Shown here: positions 17,863 through 27,491 of the stretch, piece by piece
Position numbering within the stretch: the first letter of the stretch is position 1
How the letters are laid out: the number at the start of each line of letters is the position of its first letter
Source of the DNA: Sulfopaludibacter sp035606355
GTDB taxonomy: Bacteria; Acidobacteriota; Terriglobia; Bryobacterales; Bryobacteraceae
Reading direction: 5' to 3'
Length of the DNA stretch: 64,000 bases
Assembly: GCA_035606355.1 (NCBI GenBank)
Contig: DATNFO010000031.1
Span: 62,001 to 126,000 of the forward strand
Notes under the pieces: generated by a model
Told to the model about the DNA's origin: nothing
Database searches by the model: none
The model's input: only the letters and a program-made list of their open reading frames with translations
Translations under genes and position numbers: made by a program

Positions 17863-18810
17863 ATGAAACGCCTTTACTTCGCCGCAACGTTTGTGGGGCT
17901 GAGCGCGCTGGGTCCGCTGGTTGTTACGGCGCGGGAGCCACTCGCATCGCGTATCGTTCATACGGACCCCGGCAAGTTCCGGAAGAGCCCGGCGGTACAC
18001 GGCGGCGCCGGTTTTTTGGATTTCACGGCTTTGTTCGACGCTCACGCGGTGGAACCGAATCTCCAGTTTCTGCATCGTGGAGTGCTCGAGCCGAAGAGCG
18101 GTATCGGCGCGCATTTTCATAATCAGTGCGAAGAGATGTTCGTGATTCTCGACGGCGAGGCGCAGTTTACGATAGACGGCCGAACCTCGGTGTTGAAGGG
18201 ACCGGCCGGCGCGCCCTGCCGCCTGGGCCACTCGCACGCCATTTACAACGCGACGGACAAGCCGGTGCAGTGGATGAACATAAATGTTTCGCTTGTAAAG
18301 GACACGTACGATGCGTTTAACCTGAACGATCCGCGGGTGGACGTGCCGATCGACCCGATCCCGCAGTTCATCTCGATGCGGCTGGACCGGTCGCTTCTCC
18401 GTTCGGTTACGTCTATGAACGGGGGCAAGGGCGCCGTTCAGTATCGCAGGGCGCTGGACCCATCGGTCTTTTTCACGGCGTGGTCCTATGTCGACCATGT
18501 CTTGCTGCCGCCCGGCAGTTCGATCGGTCCGCACATGCATCACGAAGTTGCGGAGTTTTACTACGTGATGAAGGGGTCGGGGACGGCGACGGTAGGCGGC
18601 GGACGCGGGGGCGCGGAGTCCGCGCCGATTCAGGAAGGCGACGCGATACCGATCCAGTTGGGTGAGGTGCACTCTTTCGAGAACACCGGGACCGAACCGT
18701 TGGAATTCATGGTGGTGGGTGTGGCGCGGGATCTGAGCAAGCACGTGGACAGCATCGACATGGGGGCGGGTCGAGGGGGACGGGGCGGACGGGGCGGCCG
18801 CGGTAACTAG
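17863..18810 (+). CDS. Exported two-cupin-domain protein
   Basis: The 315-residue bicupin has a signal peptide (to about residue 23). Cupin 1 has the metal motif GAHFHNQCEE (H84, H86, E90) and H125; cupin 2 has GPHMHHEVAE (H224, H226, E231) and H270. The two full sets of His/Glu ligands suggest two metal sites, as in sugar isomerases or oxidases of the cupin fold. The C-terminus ends in a GRGGRGGRGGRGN tail, one of many Gly/Arg-rich tracts in this window. A GGAGGAGCATCAG-ATG ribosome site supports the start. It is the third gene of the lactonase operon. Confidence 0.88.
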   Translation: MKRLYFAATFVGLSALGPLVVTAREPLASRIVHTDPGKFRKSPAVHGGAGFLDFTALFDAHAVEPNLQFLHRGVLEPKSGIGAHFHNQCEEMFVILDGEAQFTIDGRTSVLKGPAGAPCRLGHSHAIYNATDKPVQWMNINVSLVKDTYDAFNLNDPRVDVPIDPIPQFISMRLDRSLLRSVTSMNGGKGAVQYRRALDPSVFFTAWSYVDHVLLPPGSSIGPHMHHEVAEFYYVMKGSGTATVGGGRGGAESAPIQEGDAIPIQLGEVHSFENTGTEPLEFMVVGVARDLSKHVDSIDMGAGRGGRGGRGGRGN

Positions 18811-19075
18811 GCGAATTAACGGTTAGGACGGGCCGGTGGAAGGTCCTTGGGGATCCTATCCTTACATGTGTATCTCAGCCGCGCTCCCCCGCGGCCTGAC
18901 AGGAAGGATTGCTGCCGGCACTCCAAGCTTAACGGTATGCAACCTGTCTTCCCCCCCGGAAACGCTGATTTTTGCCTTGACTTCAGGTTTTGACGCTGTT
19001 AGCATCGGGTGCGTAAAAATCAACTCCGATTGCGTAATATGCAAACGCGCCGGTCATCGGAAGGAGTCAATTCAG
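18811..19075. promoter_or_regulatory. Promoter region of the TonB receptor gene
   Basis: The 265-bp non-coding region holds a degraded copy of the ACAGGAAGGA hairpin repeat (about 18898-18916) and the candidate operator at 19030-19044. The ribosome site (AAGGAG, 19061-19066) lies just before GTG 19076. The in-frame open reading upstream to 18836 lacks protein-like composition, and I treat it as non-coding. Confidence 0.6.
19030..19044. promoter_or_regulatory. Candidate operator, copy 2
   Basis: TTGCGTAATATGCAA is the most symmetric copy: the outer arms TTGC/GCAA and inner TA/TA pair around a single central A, and only one arm pair is broken. It ends 31 bases before GTG 19076 and would overlap the transcription start, as expected for a repressor site. 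Confidence 0.65.
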
Positions 19076-22000
19076 GTGATTAACAAACAGCGGATGTTTC
19101 TCGGTTGGATGCTATTCGCGGCTGTGAGCTCAATGCCTTTGCTGGCACAAGGCGATCGGGGCGTGATCACGGGTACCTTGTGGGATGCCAGCGGAGCAAT
19201 TGTACCGGGCGCGGCGATCAGCGTCGTTCAATCGAACACGAACACGGCTTTCAAGACACTCACCAGCACTTCCGGAAATTACACGGTGCCGAATCTGCCG
19301 GTGGGCGCTTACCAGGTGAGGGTGGAAGTGCCGGGCTTCAAGGTTTTCGAAGCGCAAAGGGTGATGGTAAACCCCGGCGGTGAGACGCGCCTGGACATCA
19401 AGCTGGAAGTGGGAACCGCGCAGCAGCAGGTGGAGGTGACGGCGACCGCGCAAGTGATTCAGACGGAGAACGCCAGAGTGGCGACTACCGTTTCGAGCGC
19501 GATGGTGGATTCGCTGCCGATGCAGGTAAACGGCACCTCGCGCAGTCCCTTCGACCTGGCAACGGCCGCGGCGGGAGAAGTGAATGCGGCGGGCACGTTC
19601 CGGATCGGCGGCGGGAACGATACGGTAGGGGTGACGCTGGATGGCTCATCAGTCACCGGCGATAAGATCGGCAGCGACGCAGGCAGCGGAAGCGCAACCG
19701 CGATGAACAGCCCGTCAGTGGAAGCGCTCACCGAGTTTAACGTGGAGGCGAGCGGCTTCAAGGCGGAGACCGGCAACGCATCGGGCGGAACGCTGAGCTT
19801 TGTTTCGAAATCGGGGACGAACCAGATTCACGGGAGCGCGTTCGAGTTCCTGCGCAATCAGGACTTCGATGCGAAGGGGTTCTTCAACAGCGTCAAACCG
19901 ATTTACAAGCAGAACAATTTCGGAGCGACGATCGGCGGCCCGGTATGGATTCCGAAACTGTACAACGGCAAGAACAAGACCTTCTTCTTCGTATCGTATG
20001 AGGGCTTCCGCAATCGTGTAGGCGCGGGCAACGGATCGTTCTCGAGCGTGCCTCCGCCGGCATTCTGGACCGGAGACCTATCGGGTTGGGTCAATGGAAG
20101 CGGGCAGATGTATCAGATCTACGATCCGAAGACGCAGGCGCTGCAGTCCAACGGAACCTACATACGGAGTCCGTTCCCGGGGAATATCATCCCGCAGAAT
20201 CGATGGGACCCGACGGTAGTGCCGATTGTGAACTATCTGAGCAAGCTGCTGGCGCCGAACCGTCCGGGCATTGTGCCGGGCACATTCGGCTACGTCAATC
20301 AGAACTACTTCAACAACACCGGCACGACGATCACTCCGAACAACCGGTGGAGCGCGAAGATCGACCAGAACATCGGCTCCAAACACCACATCGATTTTTT
20401 GATGAACCGGTACCGCGACACCACGGAGTGCGGGCCTGCGGGCTGCCCAGGTTTGCCGAACCCGATTGGCGGCACGAGTCCGGGTTACAACGCGACTCAG
20501 GTGTACCGCGGTAACTGGGATTGGACAATCACGCCAACCCTGCTGAACAGGATGTACGGAGGGTTTAACTATTTCCGTGAGGACCACGGGTCGGTGGCGG
20601 TGGAAGAAGGGTCCGTGCAGAGTACGGGTCTGACGGGACTAGAGCCCGCGGGATACTGGAAGACGCAAGGGATCTGCCTGCCCGGGTTCCCGCTGTGCGC
20701 GAATTTCCCGATCATCAGCACGGGCGATTTCAGCGGATGGGGCACGAATGCGCCGAACGGCTCCGACCGTGAAGTGTTCGAACTGCACGACGATATGACG
20801 AAGGTGATGGGCCGCCATACCTTCAAGTGGGGCTACTTCCTGGGAGACGCGCATTACGACGGCTACGGCGTACAGAATGGCTCCGGCAGCGTGCAATTCA
20901 GTTTCAAGAGCACTTCGGTGCCACAGGCCGGGAGCGAATCGACGGGAGGCGGCAGCGGGTTTGCTTCGTTCCTGCTCGGGCAGGTGAGCGGGTTCAACAT
21001 GGACTCGCCGCGCTATCTGCTGGTGTCTTACATGACTCACCAGGCGTTTGTGCAGGACGATTGGAAAGTCAGCAACAAGCTCACTCTCAACCTGGGATTC
21101 CGCTACTCGATGAACGTGGCGCCGTTCGCATCGGACGGCCGGCTGAGCACGCTCGATTTCAACCTTGCGAATCCGGTGGCGGGCGGCATCAAGGGAGCGA
21201 CGATCTTCGCCGGCACGGGGCAGGGAAGGACAGGCAGCAACAGCCTGATCCCGAACTGGTACGGCGGCTGGCAGCCTCGCCTCAGCTTCGCTTATTCGGT
21301 AAACAGCAAGACGGTGATCCGCGGCGCGGCAACTCGCAGTTTCGGTCCGCTGCTCGGAATCGGGCAGTCTTCGCATCAACTGGGATTTGCGATCCGCACC
21401 ACGGTGAGCGACCAGAGTGGCGGGCTCTCTCCGGTTTATATACTGGGCGCGGGTCCGGGCGTGAATCTGACGCTACCCAACATCAATCCGGGAGTCGGCG
21501 TGGGCACGAACCCGCCTTCTTACGGACTCACGTCGGCGTCGGCGGACAAACCGGATTCCGAAATCAATTTCTCCCTGAACGTGCAACGCCAGATCAGCTC
21601 TTCAATGTCGGTGGAAGTTGGATGGATGGCGACGCTCGCCAGCGACATTACGTCGAATTTCCTGGCCTACAACCAGGTGCCGTACCGCTCTTTACCGGCA
21701 GCGCTGAATCCGTTCACGGCTACGGGGCGCGCGGTATTGGGGTCACTGGTGGGGTCGGCGACGGCTAATGCGGCCGGCGTTGCCCCGCCATGGACGTGCG
21801 GCGCAGGCTCATCGCCCGATTGCCTGACGTTTAGCCAGGTGTGGGGGAACGGCGCGTCCGTATCGCAGTCCATGAGGCCGTATCCGCAGTACAGCTCAAT
21901 CAACACGCTGGACGGCGGAGGGGACCGGATCGGCCACTCGACGTATCATGCGCTGCTGCTCAAATTCAATCGGCGGCTGAGCGAGGGCCTGACCGTGCAA

Positions 22001-22681
22001 GCTTCGTACTCATTCTCGAAGCTGCTCACGGACACGGACGGCTCGTTCCAATCGGCCAACTACTACGGCGACATGTACAACCTGCGGCTGCTCAAATCGG
22101 TGGCATCTTTCGACCAGACTCACAACTTGAAACTCACTTACGTTTACGAATTGCCGGTGGGACACGGAAAGCGATTCGCCTCCACAGGCATTCCGGCGGC
22201 GATTGTGGGCGGCTGGCGAATTTCCGGCATACAGGGCTACGCAAGCGGGCTGCCGATGAATATCGGCACGAACGCTCCGAGCTTCCAGATCGGCGAGTAC
22301 ACGAATCGGCCGACGATCACGACTTACGAAGGGTGGACGATGCCGTATTCCGGTAAGTTCGATCCGTTCAAAGACAACTATCTGCAGCCGCAGACGTTCT
22401 TCCCGGCGCAATCCTCTACGGCTTTCGGCAATTCCACGCGATTCAACCCGGACTTCCGTACGTGGCATGGGTTCAACGAGTCGGTGGGCTTGTCGCGGAT
22501 CTTCAGCATCAAAGAGAGGGGCCGGCTGGAAGTCCGCGGTGAGGCGTTCAACGTTTTCAATCGCACTTCGTTCGGCCCGATCGGCGGAGCCACCACTCTC
22601 GGCAATCCGAACTTTGGGAAGTGGCAGGCGCAAGTCAATTCGCCGCGCCAGATGCAATTGGCGGCAAAAATCACCTTCTAG
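19076..22681 (+). CDS. TonB-dependent receptor, Oar-like, with carboxypeptidase-regulatory domain
   Basis: The 1201-residue outer-membrane protein has a signal peptide (residues 1-25, ending PLLAQG). A carboxypeptidase-regulatory-like Ig domain follows at about 29-115 (GVITGTLWDASGAIVPGA and GNYTVPNLPVGAYQVRVE). The plug comes next, and then a large beta-barrel ending in the terminal Phe (LAAKITF). Such receptors are abundant in Acidobacteriota and are thought to import large ligands, such as oligosaccharides, with TonB energy; there is no SusD partner here. GTG 19076 follows AAGGAG with a 9-base gap. The island context suggests that a plant glycan is the ligand. Confidence 0.92.
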   Translation: MINKQRMFLGWMLFAAVSSMPLLAQGDRGVITGTLWDASGAIVPGAAISVVQSNTNTAFKTLTSTSGNYTVPNLPVGAYQVRVEVPGFKVFEAQRVMVNPGGETRLDIKLEVGTAQQQVEVTATAQVIQTENARVATTVSSAMVDSLPMQVNGTSRSPFDLATAAAGEVNAAGTFRIGGGNDTVGVTLDGSSVTGDKIGSDAGSGSATAMNSPSVEALTEFNVEASGFKAETGNASGGTLSFVSKSGTNQIHGSAFEFLRNQDFDAKGFFNSVKPIYKQNNFGATIGGPVWIPKLYNGKNKTFFFVSYEGFRNRVGAGNGSFSSVPPPAFWTGDLSGWVNGSGQMYQIYDPKTQALQSNGTYIRSPFPGNIIPQNRWDPTVVPIVNYLSKLLAPNRPGIVPGTFGYVNQNYFNNTGTTITPNNRWSAKIDQNIGSKHHIDFLMNRYRDTTECGPAGCPGLPNPIGGTSPGYNATQVYRGNWDWTITPTLLNRMYGGFNYFREDHGSVAVEEGSVQSTGLTGLEPAGYWKTQGICLPGFPLCANFPIISTGDFSGWGTNAPNGSDREVFELHDDMTKVMGRHTFKWGYFLGDAHYDGYGVQNGSGSVQFSFKSTSVPQAGSESTGGGSGFASFLLGQVSGFNMDSPRYLLVSYMTHQAFVQDDWKVSNKLTLNLGFRYSMNVAPFASDGRLSTLDFNLANPVAGGIKGATIFAGTGQGRTGSNSLIPNWYGGWQPRLSFAYSVNSKTVIRGAATRSFGPLLGIGQSSHQLGFAIRTTVSDQSGGLSPVYILGAGPGVNLTLPNINPGVGVGTNPPSYGLTSASADKPDSEINFSLNVQRQISSSMSVEVGWMATLASDITSNFLAYNQVPYRSLPAALNPFTATGRAVLGSLVGSATANAAGVAPPWTCGAGSSPDCLTFSQVWGNGASVSQSMRPYPQYSSINTLDGGGDRIGHSTYHALLLKFNRRLSEGLTVQASYSFSKLLTDTDGSFQSANYYGDMYNLRLLKSVASFDQTHNLKLTYVYELPVGHGKRFASTGIPAAIVGGWRISGIQGYASGLPMNIGTNAPSFQIGEYTNRPTITTYEGWTMPYSGKFDPFKDNYLQPQTFFPAQSSTAFGNSTRFNPDFRTWHGFNESVGLSRIFSIKERGRLEVRGEAFNVFNRTSFGPIGGATTLGNPNFGKWQAQVNSPRQMQLAAKITF

Positions 22682-22691
22682 CAAGGTTACA

Positions 22692-22722
22692 GGCGGCTGC
22701 GCGAGCGCTTCGCGCGGCCGCC
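22692..22722 (+). terminator. Strong GC hairpin between TonB receptor and octaheme gene
   Basis: The arms GGCGGC (22692-22697) and GCCGCC (22717-22722) pair. Inside, GCGCGA pairs with TCGCGC around a 5-base loop. No T-run follows, so this may be a weak terminator, an attenuator or an RNA-stability element. It ends 1 base before the TTG start of the next gene and would hide any ribosome site there. Confidence 0.45.
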
Positions 22723-22723
22723 A

Positions 22724-24811
22724 TTGAGTCACTTGCCTAACGTTCAAATCCAGCTCAGGCGAATGTGCCTGCTGCTGCTGGTCTTCCCGGGATTGGCTCA
22801 GCAGGTGGATACCGCCAACGGTCCGAATCTGCCGGGGAAGACGGCTTCGATCTTCGACGAGATTCAGGACTCGCAGGAGCGGGCGGCGTTCAAGCAACTA
22901 TGGGAGACGGAGGATCCGCGGCTGGGCAGGCAGCGGGCGGCGGAGTTCGTGGAACGGTACCCGCGTTCGGTGATGCTGCGGGAAGCTTACGAACAGGCGG
23001 CGCGCGCATCGGCGGTGCTGGGAGACGATAACGCGGCCATCGAGTGGGGCAAGCGCGCTTTACGGCTGCTGCCGGAAAATCCTTTTCTGCTGACGATGGT
23101 CGCGGATCTCGCCGTGCGCCACCAGGAATATCCATTGGCGGAAACGAGCGCGCGGCAAGCGTTGCGGCACCTGGAGCGCGCGCTTCCGCCGGCGGCAATT
23201 GCGCCCGCGGAGTGGCCGCAGGTGCGGGACGGGCTGCGAAACCTGGCGAATTTCGCTCTGGGCCGCGTGGCGTCGGAGCAAGGGCGCTATGCGGATGCCG
23301 AACCATGGCTGCTGGGCGCGTTGCGCGCGAAACCCAACGACTATGTCGCGCTGTATGCGCTCGGGGCAGCGCGAAAGGCGCGGAAGGACCCGGACGGGGC
23401 GGCGCCTTGTTTCGCGGCGGTGATGAAAGCGGCAAACGGGGCGCTTCGGGACGCTGCGCGCCGTGCTTTGCAAGAGGTGTACGCGGCGAAGCCCCGGTCT
23501 CAAAGCTTCGATGAATTTGCAGCGTCGCAGCACTGGAGCGTGCCGCCCTGGGAGCGCAGTCAAGGCGATTCCGTTCCCGGAGAGTATGCGGGCTCGGCGG
23601 CGTGCGCGCCCTGTCACGCGGCGGAATTCCGGAACTGGAAGGAAACGGGTATGGCGAAAATGTATCGCCCTTACTCGGCGGGAGATGTGATGGGCAGTTT
23701 TTCGGGCGAAGAGACGGTCGGAGGCAACGCCCGCACGAGCGCGGAGGGCGACAAGCGCTTCATCGAGCTGCGCGACGCCGATTCCGGCAAGTGGACGCGC
23801 TACCGGGTGGATGGCCTGATCGGATCGAAATGGCAGCAGGCATACGCTTCGAAATTGCCCGACGGCAGGCTGGTGGTGCTGCCGATTCAGTACAGCGATG
23901 TGGAACGCGGATGGGTGAATTACTGGAAGATGGTGGATGGCAGCAGCGCGCGCTCCGATATTGCGCACTTCCAGGGCACGCCGGACGGCTCGTTATACCA
24001 GCGCGATTGCGCGCCTTGCCATACCAGCCAGTTGCGTTACGAAGGCGGACAGGCGTCTCCCACGACGGCGCAGTTTCGCGAGGGCGGCATCGATTGCGAA
24101 ATGTGTCATGGACCCTCGCGCGCGCACGCCGACGCGATGCGGGGCGGGTTGCGTTCCAAGCGAACGACCTCCGGCGAAGCGTTGCCCGTGGATTTCCGAA
24201 AAGTTTCGGCTGAGCAGTCGGTGGCCATCTGCGAGCAGTGCCACATGCAATCGGCGGCGCACGAGCCGGACGCCGGCGGAGCCGTGAACTATTCGCAGAG
24301 CGGCGCATCGTTTTCGCGCGACTACGGCGTGCATCTCCTTTCCGATTACAGCCACAAGGTGTTTTACGCGGACGGACGTTTCCGCGCGACCACGTTCATC
24401 GGGGAGGCCTTCGAACGATCGCGCTGTTTCCGGGAGGGCGGCGCGACTTGCATGTCGTGCCACAATCCTCATCCGGACGACGCGGCTCGCAATCAGAAAT
24501 CGCTCAAGTTCGCTGCCGATTCCGATGAGATGTGCCTGCAGTGCCACCAGCAACTGCGCGAGCATCCGGAGCGGCATACGCGGCATAGCGCCGCTAGCGA
24601 AGCCAGCCGCTGCGTTTCGTGCCACATGCCGCGGAATATGGATGCGCTGATGTTCCGTGCCCGCTCCCACCAGATCGACGAGATTCCCGACGCGGCAATG
24701 ACGGCGCGGTTCGGCGCGTCCGAGAGTCCCAACGCCTGTCTCGGCTGCCATCGGGATAAAGACGCGCACTGGCTGGCCGCCAGCATGCTAGCATGGCGTC
24801 CGGGCCAATAA
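22724..24811 (+). CDS. Exported TPR protein with octaheme cytochrome c domain
   Basis: The 695-residue protein has TPR-like helices from about 75 to 270 and then eight CxxCH haem sites. The first is CAPCH at 294-298 and the last CLGCH at 672-676; between them lie CAPCH, CEMCH, CEQCH, CMSCH, CLQCH and CVSCH. The pattern resembles cytochrome c554-like multihaem proteins, which move electrons or reduce N or S compounds in the periplasm. The start is uncertain: TTG 22724 gives a better signal peptide (RRMCLLLLVFPGLAQQ) but sits on a hairpin, while ATG 22763 gives a short one. Its role near the receptor is unknown. Confidence 0.85.
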   Translation: MSHLPNVQIQLRRMCLLLLVFPGLAQQVDTANGPNLPGKTASIFDEIQDSQERAAFKQLWETEDPRLGRQRAAEFVERYPRSVMLREAYEQAARASAVLGDDNAAIEWGKRALRLLPENPFLLTMVADLAVRHQEYPLAETSARQALRHLERALPPAAIAPAEWPQVRDGLRNLANFALGRVASEQGRYADAEPWLLGALRAKPNDYVALYALGAARKARKDPDGAAPCFAAVMKAANGALRDAARRALQEVYAAKPRSQSFDEFAASQHWSVPPWERSQGDSVPGEYAGSAACAPCHAAEFRNWKETGMAKMYRPYSAGDVMGSFSGEETVGGNARTSAEGDKRFIELRDADSGKWTRYRVDGLIGSKWQQAYASKLPDGRLVVLPIQYSDVERGWVNYWKMVDGSSARSDIAHFQGTPDGSLYQRDCAPCHTSQLRYEGGQASPTTAQFREGGIDCEMCHGPSRAHADAMRGGLRSKRTTSGEALPVDFRKVSAEQSVAICEQCHMQSAAHEPDAGGAVNYSQSGASFSRDYGVHLLSDYSHKVFYADGRFRATTFIGEAFERSRCFREGGATCMSCHNPHPDDAARNQKSLKFAADSDEMCLQCHQQLREHPERHTRHSAASEASRCVSCHMPRNMDALMFRARSHQIDEIPDAAMTARFGASESPNACLGCHRDKDAHWLAASMLAWRPGQ

Positions 24812-24843
24812 TCGAGGACTTCGAAGGTGAAAAGGAGAGCTTC

Positions 24844-25200
24844 ATGAAAAGAGTTGCAGGATTGGTGCTGTTATTGGCGATATCGCTGTGGGCAGCGGAT
24901 ATCAGCGGGAAGTGGAAAGGCACGGCCGAAGGTCCGAACGGCGCTATCGAGCGGACGTTTACCTTTAAGGTGGACGGCACGAAGCTGACCGGCGAAACCG
25001 AGAGCCAGATGATGGGAAAAGCCACGATTACCGACGGAAAGATTGACGGCGACAACATCTCGTTCACCATCAATGCGAATTTTCAGGGGAACGAAATGAA
25101 GCTGCAGTACAAAGGCAAGGTGACCGGGGACCAGATCAAGCTGAGCGTCGATTTCGGCGGCGGCGGCCAGACGGTGGAATATACGCTGAAGCGGATCTGA
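24844..25200 (+). CDS. Small exported beta protein
   Basis: The 118-residue protein has a signal peptide (MKRVAGLVLLLAISLWAADI) and a mature part that reads as alternating beta strands: ISGKWKGTAEG, RTFTFKVDGTKLTGE, ISFTINANFQGNEMKLQYKG. This pattern is common in small acidobacterial periplasmic proteins and fits a lipocalin-like or calycin-like barrel. AAAAGGAGAG lies before ATG 24844. It follows the octaheme gene by 32 bases and may share its transcript. No specific function can be given. Confidence 0.8.
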   Translation: MKRVAGLVLLLAISLWAADISGKWKGTAEGPNGAIERTFTFKVDGTKLTGETESQMMGKATITDGKIDGDNISFTINANFQGNEMKLQYKGKVTGDQIKLSVDFGGGGQTVEYTLKRI

Positions 25201-25202
25201 AT

Positions 25203-27443
25203 TTACGGGCGATGCTCCGCCCTTAGTTGTTCGAGCATCCGGCGCACGGCGGGGTCGGGCCTGATGCGCAGGGCGGCCTCGTATTCGCGGAGGGCGTCTG
25301 CGCGCCGGCCGGGAAGCTGCGCGAGGGCGTTGCCGAGATTGACGTGGGCTTCGACGAGGTCCGGCTGATTGCGCAGGGCAGCCTCGAATTCTGCGATGGC
25401 GTCGGGCAAGCGGCCGGGGATGCCGGCCAAAGCCGTGCCGAGGTCGTAGTGGGCTTCCGCGCTGTCCGGCCGGATGCGCAGGGCGGCCTGGTATTCGGCA
25501 ATCGCGTTGCGGAGTCCGCCGGGAGTGGCGGCCAGCGCGTTTGCGAGGCCGATGTGCGCGGTTGCCGATTCGGGGCGAATGCGCAACGCTTCGCGATATT
25601 GCGCGATGGCGGCGGGCAAGCCGGCCGGCGTGCGTCCCAGGGCGCCGGCGAGATTTTCGCGCGCATCGGCGTGATTGGGATCGATGCTGAGCGCGGCGCG
25701 ATATTCGGCGATTGCCTCGCTTTCTCCACCGGGAAGACGAAGCAGAGCGTTCGCCAGATTGTAGTGGACCTCCGGGTTGGACGGCTGAATTCGCAGCGCG
25801 GCGCGGTATTCGGCGATGGCATCCGGCAGGCGTCCGGGAATGCCGGCGAGCGCGTTCGCCAGATCATTATGCGGCTCGGCGCGATCCGGTTGCGTGCGCA
25901 GGGCAGCCTGATATTCCGCGATGGCTTCGGGCATGTGGCCGGGAATAGCGGACAGCGCGTTCGCCAGGTTATCGTGCACGTCGGCGTGCCCGGGATCGAT
26001 GCGGAGCGATTCCCGATACTCGGCGATGGCTTCGATCGCGCGGCCGGGCGTGGCTTCGAGGGCTTTGGCGAGGTCGTAATGCGCCTTTGCGCTGTCAGGG
26101 ACGACGGCAACGGCGCTGGTCCAGAGGCTGAGTTCGTCCTTCCAATCCAGATTGCGGGCGTAGGTTCGCGCGGCGAGAGCGCAGCAGGCGACTGCCGCCG
26201 CGGCCCAGGCGGCGCGTGAGGATCGCGGCGTGCGAAGACCGCGCCTGACCGCTGCGAGGATCACTGCGACGGCCGCGCCGGAGAGGCCCACGGCAGGGAG
26301 GTAGAGAAAGCGTTCCGCCATGATGCTGCCGATGAGGATGATGAGATTCGATGTGGGCGCCAGCGCAACGAAAAAAAACGCGAGGAAAAAAAACGCGGGT
26401 TTCCGGGCTTGCCCGCGCATCGCAAGAACGGCGATCAGCGCCGCCGCGGAGACGCAAAGAGCCAAGGCGATGAGGGTCGCGGCGTCCTGCCAGCCGGAGG
26501 CTTGCCCGAACAACGGCACGGCGTTGAACGAATAATCGGCCGAGAGGCGCGCGGGCCAAAGGAAGAGCCACAGGAAGTTGCCGATTACTTTGAAGGCGGT
26601 CAGGCGCGCGGTCCAGAAGCCCGCATGCACAAGTGGATTATCGGCGAACGGGATCGCCATGTGCTGGTGCAATTGGGCGCGTAGATAGAAGTATGCCGCG
26701 AGCGGGATTGCCACGGCGGACCAGGCATACGCGCGCGAACGCCACGCCGGTCGGTTGCGGCAGGTGAGATCGCACAGCAGCATGAGGCCGGGAAGGACGG
26801 CGGCGCTCTCTTTGGAGAAAATGCCGGCGGCCTGGGAAATGCAGAGTCCCGCGAACCATAGGGGCTTGAGCCGGCTCGGAACCGACGGAGCTTTCAGGTA
26901 GAGCAAGAGGCCGGCCAGGACACCGAGCGCGGCCAGCAGATCCGCTCTGCCGACGATGTTGGTGACGGACTCGGAGAGCACGGGATGCACGCCCCACAAT
27001 GCCGCGAGCGCGAAGGCGGGCGCGGCTTCCGCGAAAACGGCGATTCCGATGGCATAAACGAGCGCTACGTTTGCGCAATGCAGGGCGAGATTGACCGCGT
27101 GGTATCCCGCGGGGCGCAACTCATTGCCGAGGACCGCATAGTTCACGAGGTAGGAGAAAGTGGTCAGAGGTCGGTAGAGGCCGACGCTCGGGTTCGAGTA
27201 GCGATAGCTGCCGGTTGCGATGGCGGCCAGGTTGGCGGCGGTCACGTGGCGAATGCGAGGATCCTGCCCGATGATGGGCGCGTTATCGAAGACCAGGCCG
27301 GATTGGAACGAATTCGAATAGGCGACGAGGAGCAGACCGCATATCGCGAGCAGGCGCAATGCGTGGGCGCTTCGCCTGGTGGGCTTCGCAGCACGCCCGA
27401 CGGTGGTGTCCGCTCTTCTCCGCTGCCGGGCCGCCTTTGCCAT
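25203..27443 (-). CDS. TMTC-like integral membrane protein with C-terminal TPR array
   Basis: The protein is 746 residues from ATG 27443. A longer reading to 27563 would overlap the divergent MFS gene and adds no membrane signal. Residues about 30-420 are strongly hydrophobic, with roughly nine or more membrane helices and the loop GLYRPLTTFSYLVNYA. That loop is typical of GT-C-type/TMTC proteins, which transfer sugars or sense lipids. The C-terminal part is at least eight TPR units of 35 residues, many beginning AIAEYRAALRI-P. The gene ends 2 bases from the convergent small beta gene. A glycosyltransferase activity is inferred only from family resemblance. Confidence 0.82.
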   Translation of the reverse strand: MAKAARQRRRADTTVGRAAKPTRRSAHALRLLAICGLLLVAYSNSFQSGLVFDNAPIIGQDPRIRHVTAANLAAIATGSYRYSNPSVGLYRPLTTFSYLVNYAVLGNELRPAGYHAVNLALHCANVALVYAIGIAVFAEAAPAFALAALWGVHPVLSESVTNIVGRADLLAALGVLAGLLLYLKAPSVPSRLKPLWFAGLCISQAAGIFSKESAAVLPGLMLLCDLTCRNRPAWRSRAYAWSAVAIPLAAYFYLRAQLHQHMAIPFADNPLVHAGFWTARLTAFKVIGNFLWLFLWPARLSADYSFNAVPLFGQASGWQDAATLIALALCVSAAALIAVLAMRGQARKPAFFFLAFFFVALAPTSNLIILIGSIMAERFLYLPAVGLSGAAVAVILAAVRRGLRTPRSSRAAWAAAAVACCALAARTYARNLDWKDELSLWTSAVAVVPDSAKAHYDLAKALEATPGRAIEAIAEYRESLRIDPGHADVHDNLANALSAIPGHMPEAIAEYQAALRTQPDRAEPHNDLANALAGIPGRLPDAIAEYRAALRIQPSNPEVHYNLANALLRLPGGESEAIAEYRAALSIDPNHADARENLAGALGRTPAGLPAAIAQYREALRIRPESATAHIGLANALAATPGGLRNAIAEYQAALRIRPDSAEAHYDLGTALAGIPGRLPDAIAEFEAALRNQPDLVEAHVNLGNALAQLPGRRADALREYEAALRIRPDPAVRRMLEQLRAEHRP
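25220..26090 (-). repeat. 105-bp tandem repeats encoding 35-residue TPR units
   Basis: About eight direct repeats of 105 bp lie in the 3' part of the TMTC-like gene. Units share the core AIAEYxAALRI-P and NLANAL, and adjacent units are more alike than TPRs usually are, which suggests recent duplication. Units vary mainly at the loop between helices (for example GIPGRLPD, LPGGESE, TPAGLPA). Confidence 0.7.
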
Positions 27444-27491
27444 TGGTCTCGGCCAGTATACCTCCGGAAGCGGGAATGTCGTTCCGGGCTG

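Noticed and set aside
18836..19075. An in-frame upstream extension of the TonB receptor with several Met codons.
   Set aside because: It lacks a ribosome site and a signal peptide, contains a degraded repeat, and the operator lies in it; GTG 19076 has AAGGAG.
22692..22722. Considered as a clear rho-independent terminator.
   Set aside because: There is no T-run after the hairpin, so I list it with low confidence only.
25220..26090. 105-bp tandem repeats considered as a CRISPR or satellite.
   Set aside because: They are in frame within a gene and encode TPR units.
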